From Hellea balneolensis (GTDB lineage Bacteria > Pseudomonadota > Alphaproteobacteria > Caulobacterales > Maricaulaceae), in the NCBI GenBank assembly GCA_003233025.1, contig QIKS01000162.1, positions 1 through 9,662 on the forward strand: a stretch of DNA of 9,662 nucleotides, given 5' to 3'. This document shows, one piece after another, positions 1 to 5,904 of the stretch. The notes under the pieces were generated by a model. The model had not been told where the DNA came from, did no database searches, and saw nothing but the letters and a program-made list of their open reading frames with translations. Each line of letters starts with the position of its first letter. The first letter of the stretch is position 1. Made by a program: the position numbers and the translations under genes.

Positions 1-1
1 T

Positions 2-271
2 TGGGAGCTGGACAGGACACGTAGCTGGGGCTGGAACCAAGGGTCCAGAACAGGGTTTGAACATATGGTCAATGTTTGCGACCAAATGAAACAGGATGAT
101 ATCGAAATTTATATGATCCGCGTCAACGGAAACACCCGCGCTGAACCTTATATGCAAGACTGCGCAACAACTGAAAACCATTACAAAACCGTGAGCACGA
201 ACGCTGAACTTGCCTTGGCTTTTTCTGAAATTGGCATTGGCATTAAAACAGAATTGCGTGTCGTCCGATAG
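2..271 (+). CDS. TadE/TadG-like Tad pilus assembly protein, C-terminal part (partial at left edge)
   Basis: The frame is open from the left edge to the TAG at 269-271, so this is the last 89 codons of a longer gene; the ATG at 65 is internal. The visible part contains VCDQMKQDDIEIYMIRV, then a MQDCA word followed by HYKTVSTNAELALAFSEIG and a short polar end. This order (a cysteine before a helix, an IEIYxIRV strand, an xxCA motif, then an 'xxELxxAFxxIG' helix) is typical of the C-terminal end of the von Willebrand factor A-like domain in TadG-type proteins. In the family these are membrane-anchored proteins of the Tad (Flp pilus) secretion system, exposed to the periplasm. The N-terminal membrane anchor and the MIDAS region lie outside the window. 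The gene converges on the ycaQ-like remnant. Family assignment is from motif memory, not a search. Confidence 0.6.
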   Translation, partial: WELDRTRSWGWNQGSRTGFEHMVNVCDQMKQDDIEIYMIRVNGNTRAEPYMQDCATTENHYKTVSTNAELALAFSEIGIGIKTELRVVR

Positions 272-342
272 CAAATTGTCCGCCGCCCTTAAAGAATAGC
301 TGGAATTAGGCGACAGGGTAGCGGGTGAGTTCTAAAAAATGC

Positions 343-774
343 TCAAACCAAGCCTTGCACACACATCCAAACGACCTGCTGGACACATGCCAACCGGGGC
401 AAGCGGTTTAGCTCGGCGTTCAGTTTGACTTGTCTACTGTGTGTCCAAACCACACCGGGTTCAGGCCAGAATTGCAAGACCTGTAATTGGCCGTTTTTTC
501 GGTCAGCCCGTACTTCGATACGGCCAACAAAACGCTGGCCCTCCAAAAGCGGATACACACAATAGCCCCATTTACGTTTGGCGGCAGGGATAAAAATTTC
601 GATTTTATACGCAAACCCAAACAGGCGCAGCAAGCGTGTACGGTCACGGATATCTCCTAATCTGCAGGAAACACTCTCCACTTTAGTGAAGCAAGTCCAA
701 TGATGTGCTTGGCCGCAAAGGTTTGGCGATACCTTAGTTCCTCTATCGTCAATAGTGTCTAGGAGAATCATCAA
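343..774 (-). pseudogene. Truncated YcaQ-like winged-helix DNA glycosylase family remnant (C-terminal part)
   Basis: From about residue 42 the 143-residue frame reads DIRDRTRLLRLFGF, then PAAKRKWGYCVYPLLEGQR, FVGRIEVRADRK and a final LNRLPRL helix. That is the conserved C-terminal third of the YcaQ/HTH_42 family (E. coli YcaQ acts on interstrand crosslinks; family proteins are around 400 residues). The usual 'SPFDPxIRDR' lead-in is reduced to GDIRDR, and residues 1-40 show no resemblance to the family. The N-terminal winged-helix repeats and the catalytic region are absent: the frame closes at a TAA (complement of 781-783), and a different gene starts at 821. The only starts are a TTG at 774 and an ATG at 771, with no Shine-Dalgarno sequence upstream. 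I infer a 5'-deleted, non-functional relic. A frameshift near 655 is possible, because the neighbouring frame reads 'VFPAD' there, but I could not recover a convincing N-terminus. The alternative is a short expressed protein of unknown use. Confidence 0.6.
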
Positions 775-815
775 TGAGTGTTATAGTAAACCGGTATATT
801 AATCGGGGACGGTAA
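761..815 (+). other. Possible 13-codon leader ORF with strong Shine-Dalgarno, ahead of the channel gene
   Basis: AGGAGA at 761-766 is followed after 7 nt by ATG at 774-776 and the frame MSVIVNRYINRGR, ending with TAA at 813-815. The stop lies 5 nt before the ATG of the mechanosensitive channel gene at 821, and the two frames differ. This Shine-Dalgarno is better than the one directly serving the channel gene (GGGGA at 805-809, 11 nt from its ATG). Translation of the short frame could therefore deliver ribosomes to the channel start. No family is recognisable, and chance occurrence in 50 bp is a real alternative. Confidence 0.3.
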
Positions 816-820
816 AACTT

Positions 821-3800
821 ATGATGACGCGGTTTGGATATTTGCAGATTATATTCGCGGCTTTGTTTGGTTTATGCTGGTCAAACCTGGCATTGGCTCA
901 AACCCCGCCGCAGATATCCGAGCAGGCTTTAAGGGCGGAGCAAGCCTCGGTTGAGGGAAATGGGGCGCTTGGGTCTGAAGAGAAAAAACAAATCATTGAA
1001 ATTTATGAAGCCGCCCTGAGCCGCATGGCTGATGGCAATGCAGAAAAAGCCAAAGCGGATGTTTTAAAAACCCAGCGGGAAAATGCCCAAGAGGTGATAG
1101 AAAATCTGGATCTGGAGATCGCAAAAGTACGGCAGGATTTGGCGCGACGCAGCGCTGATTTGACGCAAAATTTTGCCGATTTATCTTTGGAGGATCTTGA
1201 AAGTCTACTGGCGGAAAAGCGTTCTGAGGTAGGTGGTTTGCGGACATTTCTGGCTCAGACGGAAACGGCGCGCTTGGCCCTGGATCAGCGCCCCGCCGCA
1301 GCGCGTATAGAATTGACAGAAGCTCAGGAAAGAACCACCGAGCTGCGCGCGCAAATTGCCGGGCAGACTTCCGAAGCGGCCGGTTTGGCGCAAAAAGCGG
1401 GAAACAGCCTTGTCGCTGCAAATCTTTATGAGCGGCAAAACCGGGTTTTGACCTTGGAGCAGGAAATTGCCAGCATTGCGTCACAACGAAATATTATGGG
1501 GCGGCGGATTAGCTTGGTCGCGGCGCAAATTTTACAAACCGAAGGTCTGGTTACCGCCTTGCAGATTAAAACCGGTTCAGCGCGCGCCATGAATGCCGAG
1601 CAAAGATTTAAAGACGCCGAGCTTGTCTTGCAAAGCTTTGCCGGACGTCATGCGGTTGTGCAGGCTTATGGGCAAGAAAATGTCAATCTAAGCTTAAAGC
1701 TGTCGCGCAGTGTCGAAACCGATGAGGATATTCCCGCCAGTGAAGCACAAATCCGCACCCAGCTTAGCCGGGTGGAGGTTGATGCCAATGTTACCGAGCA
1801 AATTATCAGCACGAAAAGTGGCAGTAAAAATTACGGGGTTCATTTGCGCCAATTGCGTAAGAAATTACCGTCCGTGCCCCGCATTGGCGCTCAGATCAGA
1901 GTGCGCCAATCGGCCCTTGGAGACGCGTTGTTTGAGCGTATTATCAATCAAGAAACCTTGCAAAACTTCAATGCCAGCCCGTTGGATATTGAAGCGGAGA
2001 TTGAGCGGCTGGACACGGGCCTGCTTTTTAGCACTGAGTTTTTGCAAGATGAAGATATTGTCGCCATGCGCAGATTGCACGATAATCGCCGTGAATTGCT
2101 GATCGGCCTGGCTTCATTTTCCGTCTTAAAAGCAGCTAAACTTGAGGAGCTGAACGGTTTGCAAGCGGAGCTTATGGCCAAGGTGGAATCCTTAAGTGAG
2201 CGTTTGGATAACCGATTATTATGGTTGCCCAGTACGGACGCTGTGGATTTTAGCTGGCCTGGGAAAACCGTTCAAGGCGTTGGCCAAACATTTAGCCCGG
2301 CCAATATCAAAACCACGGGCCAGGCTTTCGCCAGCGGGTTTAAACGGTCTTACGGATTGATGGTTGTGGTTTTGTTTTTGTTGGTCAGTGTTTATGTAAT
2401 CCAAAACCGCTTTCAACCCATATTGGCCAGCATGAGTGGCCGAGTTGGTCGCGTACAAAAAGATTCCTACCTCCTAACCCCCATCGCCGTCCTGGAAGGT
2501 GCTTTAAAGACGGTCGCATGGTTTGTCGGGCCGTTGTTACTCGGGCTGATTTTCCTAAACGCCGTCTCGGACAATGAATTTGTTGGCGCCCTGATGCGGG
2601 CGAGCTTGATTGTCGCCGGACTAATTTTCGTCTTCATGGTGTTGCGGGCGTGGAGCGTTAAAGGTGCTTTGTTTGACCTTCACTTTCGTGTTGACCGGGA
2701 GCTGCGCGACCGGTTGGTCAAACATATTCCCTGGCTGCTGGCGACACAGATTGTCAGTGTTATTTTTATCGCCCTTACCGGCTATAGCGCTAATTTTGAC
2801 CCCGGCCCCTCAGCCCTCGGCGTACTTGGGTTTTTGATCGGGGCTATCAGTATTTCGGTGTTTGCAGCACAATTGGCGTGGTCGCGCAGTGCTGTCTTTC
2901 GAAAACGCAATACGGATAAAGAAGGCATTTATATTCGAAATGAAAAATGGTTCTTTTTGCTGGCCATATTATTGCCGTTGATCACCAGCCTTTTGGCGGT
3001 ATTTGGGTATTTTGAGACGGCGCGCTTGATATTATCGCGGTTCTTCCTGTCGTTTTGCGTGTTGATTGGTGCCTATATCGCCCACGGCTTGTTGCGCAGA
3101 ACGGTGGTGATCGCCCAGCGCAGGCTGGCCTTGCAGCAAGAGCGGGCAAGGCGCGATAGAGTGCTGCGCGAAAGGCGAGAAAAGGTCGCTGCCGAGGAGC
3201 GAGGCGAAATCCCGACGCCGAAGCTTGATTATGACAGCATTGATTTGGAAACCATTAACCGCCAATCCAGCCAATTGGTCAATATCACGATCTTTATTTG
3301 TGCGGCGGGTTTGCTCTGGGCGCTGTGGGCGAGTTTATTGCCAGCATTGTCAGTTTTCAGCGCGGTCGAGATTTGGAGTTACATGGATATTTCTGCAACC
3401 GGCGGATCGATTGAAGTGCCGATAACGTTGTGGAGCCTGATGCAGGCCGCGGGTATTGCGCTTGTGACATGGTTGGCGGCGCGCAATCTCCCCGGGTTTT
3501 TAGAGATTTTTATCCTCAAAAGACTAGAGGTTACCCAAGGTTCGCGCTTTGCCATTGTGACGGTTCTTGGCTATATGATCTTCATCATCGGCATGATTAT
3601 CGCCTTTAACAAGCTCGGCACCCAATGGTCGCAATTCCAGTGGGTTGTTGCAGCTCTTGGTGTCGGTATCGGCTTTGGCCTGCAAGCCATTTTCGCCAAC
3701 TTTATTTCAGGCTTGATTATTTTATTTGAACGCCCGGTCAGGATTGGCGATTTTATCACGATCGGCAATATTAGCGGCTCCATCACCCGCATTCAAATCC

Positions 3801-4258
3801 GGGCAACCACATTGCTTGATCTTGATAATAAGGAAATCCTCATTCCCAACCAAGAATTGATCTCCCAGCACGTGACCAATTGGACGCTCAGCAATGCGGT
3901 AACGCGTCTGATCGTCGATATTGGTATTGCTTACGGTTCGGATACGAAAAAAGCCCATGAATTGATGCTCAAGACCATCGAAGCCAACCCCAATGTTCTC
4001 GCCAACCCCGAACCAAGCGTGTTGTTCCTGGGGTTTGGCGACAGTTCTCTTGATTTCGAAATACGGGTGTTCTTGCGCAGCTTTGGCCAGCGTTTCAGAG
4101 TGAGCCATGAGATACACATGGCCGTAGACCAGGCTTTGCGTGAAGCTAACATTGAAATCCCGTTCCCGCAGCGTGATTTGCATATAAAACCGCCAGCGGA
4201 GCCTGCGCTCCTCCAAAAACCGAAACGAAAAACTGCTACGAAGCATAAACCTGAGTGA
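821..4258 (+). CDS. MscK/MscM-type large mechanosensitive ion channel
   Basis: An inner-membrane channel that opens under membrane tension to release solutes during hypo-osmotic shock (family role). At 1145 residues it matches the size of E. coli MscK (KefA) and MscM (YjeP). Residues 1-26 form a signal peptide ending ALA before QTPP. Residues about 30-500 are periplasmic and largely coiled coil (Glu/Gln/Arg-rich about 60-250, again about 430-470), ending in the family-like RLLWLPS. Eleven hydrophobic segments follow, near 511-531, 565-584, 591-611, 635-657, 664-687, 710-731, 736-758, 819-843, 866-890, 910-932 and 941-969. The last is the MscS pore helix (GVGIGFGLQAIFANFISG), followed by FERPVRIGDFI and the cytoplasmic beta and alpha/beta domain to about 1120. 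A charged Arg/Glu-rich linker spans 759-795, and the tail is basic. The start at 821 is preferred over ATG 824 because GGGGA lies at 805-809, though the spacing is long. TGA is followed at once by TAA. Whether gating needs K+, as in MscK, cannot be read here. Confidence 0.93.
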   Translation: MMTRFGYLQIIFAALFGLCWSNLALAQTPPQISEQALRAEQASVEGNGALGSEEKKQIIEIYEAALSRMADGNAEKAKADVLKTQRENAQEVIENLDLEIAKVRQDLARRSADLTQNFADLSLEDLESLLAEKRSEVGGLRTFLAQTETARLALDQRPAAARIELTEAQERTTELRAQIAGQTSEAAGLAQKAGNSLVAANLYERQNRVLTLEQEIASIASQRNIMGRRISLVAAQILQTEGLVTALQIKTGSARAMNAEQRFKDAELVLQSFAGRHAVVQAYGQENVNLSLKLSRSVETDEDIPASEAQIRTQLSRVEVDANVTEQIISTKSGSKNYGVHLRQLRKKLPSVPRIGAQIRVRQSALGDALFERIINQETLQNFNASPLDIEAEIERLDTGLLFSTEFLQDEDIVAMRRLHDNRRELLIGLASFSVLKAAKLEELNGLQAELMAKVESLSERLDNRLLWLPSTDAVDFSWPGKTVQGVGQTFSPANIKTTGQAFASGFKRSYGLMVVVLFLLVSVYVIQNRFQPILASMSGRVGRVQKDSYLLTPIAVLEGALKTVAWFVGPLLLGLIFLNAVSDNEFVGALMRASLIVAGLIFVFMVLRAWSVKGALFDLHFRVDRELRDRLVKHIPWLLATQIVSVIFIALTGYSANFDPGPSALGVLGFLIGAISISVFAAQLAWSRSAVFRKRNTDKEGIYIRNEKWFFLLAILLPLITSLLAVFGYFETARLILSRFFLSFCVLIGAYIAHGLLRRTVVIAQRRLALQQERARRDRVLRERREKVAAEERGEIPTPKLDYDSIDLETINRQSSQLVNITIFICAAGLLWALWASLLPALSVFSAVEIWSYMDISATGGSIEVPITLWSLMQAAGIALVTWLAARNLPGFLEIFILKRLEVTQGSRFAIVTVLGYMIFIIGMIIAFNKLGTQWSQFQWVVAALGVGIGFGLQAIFANFISGLIILFERPVRIGDFITIGNISGSITRIQIRATTLLDLDNKEILIPNQELISQHVTNWTLSNAVTRLIVDIGIAYGSDTKKAHELMLKTIEANPNVLANPEPSVLFLGFGDSSLDFEIRVFLRSFGQRFRVSHEIHMAVDQALREANIEIPFPQRDLHIKPPAEPALLQKPKRKTATKHKPE

Positions 4259-4262
4259 TAAA

Positions 4263-4282
4263 TTAAAGCTTTCGCGCTTTAA
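4263..4282. terminator. Weak bidirectional hairpin at convergent gene ends
   Basis: TTAAAGC (4263-4269) and GCTTTAA (4276-4282) form a perfect 7-bp stem with a 6-nt loop. It lies 4 nt after the channel stop and covers the aldehyde dehydrogenase stop (TAA, complement of 4279-4281). The A/T ends are symmetric, so it could work in either direction, but there is no run of T after the stem and only two G-C pairs, so termination would be weak. Confidence 0.35.
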
Positions 4283-5646
4283 CTGGCAATGATCACCGTC
4301 TTTAAATTGGTGAATTCGCGAAAGCCTTCTTTACCCATTTCGCGGCCAAAGCCGGAGCGCTTTATGCCGCCAAAGGGCAGGCGGATATCGGATGAAGCAT
4401 AGCGGTTTATGAAGGTGGAGCCGGATTGCAGTTCGGCAATGGCAGTGTTGATCTCGGTCTCGTCATTGGAAAACAGGACGGATGACAGGCCGAGCAGGCT
4501 ATCATTGGCGAGGGTAAGGGCGTCTTCGAATGTATCGACCTTAAACAACATGGCGACGGGGGCGAATATCTCTTGGTAATAGATATCCATCTCCTTGGTG
4601 ATGTTCTCTATAACGGCGGGGCGCATATAATATCCCGTTGGCGGGAGTTTTTGCGCTCCCGATGTCGCGACCGCGCCTTGTTCTATGGCCCGCAATAGAG
4701 GTTTTTTAGCGCCTTTTAATGCGCGCTGTGAGCAAAGCGGCCCCATATCTGTGTTGGGGTCGAGCGGGTCGCCTAAAATAATTGCGTTGATTTGGGCCAT
4801 GAACCGGGCTTTGAAATCGTCATAGATATCGGCGTGGACGATCAAGCGTTTGGCGGCAATACAGGATTGCCCATTATTGCGCATACGCCCGGTAATGGCG
4901 GCCTTGATGGCTGCGTCCATATCTGCGCTGGGCATGACGATGAACGGGTCAGCGCCGCCCAGCTCCAAAACGCAGGGTTTAATGGTTGTACCGCACACCG
5001 CCGCCACGGCAGAGCCTGCCGCCTCGGAACCGGTTAAAGATGCGGCCTTCACCCGTTCGTCCTTAAGAATGGCTTCGACGTGCCGCGAGCCAATCAATAA
5101 TGTCTGAAAGGCGCCTTTGGGGAAGCCGGCCTGGGCAAATAATTCTTCCAGTTTCAAGGCGCATAAGGGGACATTTGAGGCGTGTTTAAGCAAGCATGTA
5201 TTGCCGGCCAACAAAGCCGGAACGGCGACGCGAATAACCTGCCAGAACGGGAAGTTCCACGGCATGACAAGTAAAATCGGCCCTAAAGGTAGCGGGCGGG
5301 TAAAGGCGCGTTTATATTCGGTTTGTATGTCTGTATCGGATAGATAATCTCCTGATATTTCGGCGCTATAGCGGCAAAACTGAATGCATTTTCCAAGTTC
5401 TGCATGGGCCGCTTTCAAGGTTTTCCCCATCTCCATCGTCATGGCTTGGGCGGCCTCGTCAGCCCTGTCTTCAAGACTGTCCGCCAGCCTCAGCACCAGG
5501 GCTTGACGGGCGCTAAGTTCGGTCGTGCGCCATGTCTCAAAGGCGGTTTGCGCCTGATCGAGTTTTTGCTCAATTTCAGGGGCAGTAAGCGCCTGATAAG
5601 TCTTGATAACTTGCTCTGTTGCCGGGTTTTTACTTCTGATCGTCAT
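4279..5646 (-). CDS. NAD(P)-dependent aldehyde dehydrogenase, succinate-semialdehyde dehydrogenase (Sad/YneI) type
   Basis: A cytoplasmic enzyme oxidising an aldehyde to its acid with NAD(P)+; for this subgroup the typical substrate is succinate semialdehyde from GABA or related catabolism, giving succinate. The 455 residues match the usual length. Visible motifs are PWNFP (N131 is the catalytic Asn), LLKHA (K154, cofactor binding), LTGSEAAG (205-211, Rossmann loop), LELGG (E228, general base), GQSC (C262, catalytic nucleophile) and QEIFAPV (E359). The layout and wording closely follow E. coli YneI/Sad, including MPWNFPxWQV, LLKHAxNV, CVLELGGxDPFIV and FGGxKxSGFGRE. One deviation is Ala in QEIFAPV where most family members have Gly. 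The ATG at 5646 has GAGGA (complement of 5651-5655) 4 nt upstream. It diverges from the TonB-dependent receptor gene and converges with the channel gene. The superfamily is certain; the substrate is inferred. Confidence 0.92.
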   Translation of the reverse strand: MTIRSKNPATEQVIKTYQALTAPEIEQKLDQAQTAFETWRTTELSARQALVLRLADSLEDRADEAAQAMTMEMGKTLKAAHAELGKCIQFCRYSAEISGDYLSDTDIQTEYKRAFTRPLPLGPILLVMPWNFPFWQVIRVAVPALLAGNTCLLKHASNVPLCALKLEELFAQAGFPKGAFQTLLIGSRHVEAILKDERVKAASLTGSEAAGSAVAAVCGTTIKPCVLELGGADPFIVMPSADMDAAIKAAITGRMRNNGQSCIAAKRLIVHADIYDDFKARFMAQINAIILGDPLDPNTDMGPLCSQRALKGAKKPLLRAIEQGAVATSGAQKLPPTGYYMRPAVIENITKEMDIYYQEIFAPVAMLFKVDTFEDALTLANDSLLGLSSVLFSNDETEINTAIAELQSGSTFINRYASSDIRLPFGGIKRSGFGREMGKEGFREFTNLKTVIIAS

Positions 5647-5759
5647 ATATTCCTCATCGCCATAATTCGTTTAGGCTGATTGGCACAAAAGACAAAGAAA
5701 GAATGGAAATTCTCCAATTGAACGATCCATTGTGTCCTTTATGGCACACCTTGGCATGA

Positions 5760-5769
5760 ATATGCATAT
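5760..5769. repeat. 10-bp perfect palindrome ATATGCATAT
   Basis: ATATGCATAT is fully self-complementary. It shares the TATGC core with the direct repeats about 70 bp downstream, and AGTGCGTATG follows at 5771-5780, looking like a shortened copy of the same repeat. It could be a distal operator for the same regulator. A chance AT-rich palindrome is the alternative. Confidence 0.4.
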
Positions 5770-5831
5770 AAGTGCGTATGATTGTCGTTCGGGGCTATTA
5801 CATTGGGATAGCATATGATAGGCAATCAATA

Positions 5832-5866
5832 AGTATGCGTGTATGCATGTAGAGTATGCACGTATG
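5832..5866 (+). promoter_or_regulatory. Tandem 14-bp direct repeats, candidate operator
   Basis: AGTATGCGTGTATG (5832-5845) and AGTATGCACGTATG (5853-5866) agree at 12 of 14 positions. They start 21 bp apart, about two turns of the helix, so a bound dimer or two monomers would sit on the same DNA face. They end 6 bp before a possible -10 box (TATAAA, 5873-5878) and 38 bp before the receptor ATG, a place suited to an activator or a repressor of the receptor gene. The regulator is not in the window. Confidence 0.45.
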
Positions 5867-5870
5867 AAAA

Positions 5871-5878
5871 TGTATAAA
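5871..5878 (+). promoter_or_regulatory. Possible extended -10 box for the TonB-dependent receptor gene
   Basis: TGTATAAA combines the TG of an extended -10 with TATAAA, 26 bp before the receptor ATG. No -35 consensus lies 16-18 bp upstream; that place is taken by the second direct repeat, which would fit activator-dependent transcription. The leader would be short (about 20 nt) and holds the ribosome binding site AGGGGA at 5895-5900. Confidence 0.3.
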
Positions 5879-5904
5879 CGCAAAATACCTGAACAGGGGA
5901 TATC

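Larger units (their letters stand above)
5647..5904. promoter_or_regulatory. Divergent intergenic region between aldehyde dehydrogenase and TonB-dependent receptor
   Basis: These 258 bp hold no convincing gene. Near the receptor start the sequence is rich in TATGC/GTATG words (see the repeat and palindrome entries). A 13-bp near-palindrome with one mismatched pair, TGGAAATTCTCCA, sits at 5704-5716 on the dehydrogenase side. No clear TTGACA-like -35 box was found for either gene. The region probably holds both promoters and at least one operator; this is inferred from arrangement. Confidence 0.5.

Noticed and set aside
277..315. Possible hairpin (TGTCcGCC with GGCGACA) between the TadG-like gene and the ycaQ remnant
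   Set aside because: The loop is 24 nt, the stem has a bulge, and no T-run follows, so it cannot be supported as a terminator.
993..1484. 163-residue minus-strand frame inside the channel's coiled-coil region
   Set aside because: It is proline- and phenylalanine-rich shadow sequence opposite Gln/Glu/Arg codons, with no family match.
3722..4246. 174-residue minus-strand frame inside the channel gene
   Set aside because: It lies opposite the strongly conserved MscS domain coding sequence and has no recognisable motif; it is an antisense shadow.
5754..5866. Possible CRISPR-like repeat array
   Set aside because: The repeats are only 10-14 bp, imperfect, with spacers of 7 bp or irregular length, and no cas genes are nearby; operator sites fit better.
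5671..5883. 70-residue minus-strand frame in the divergent intergenic region
   Set aside because: No ribosome binding site was noted, the composition is driven by the TATGC repeats, it resembles no family, and it would overlap both promoters.
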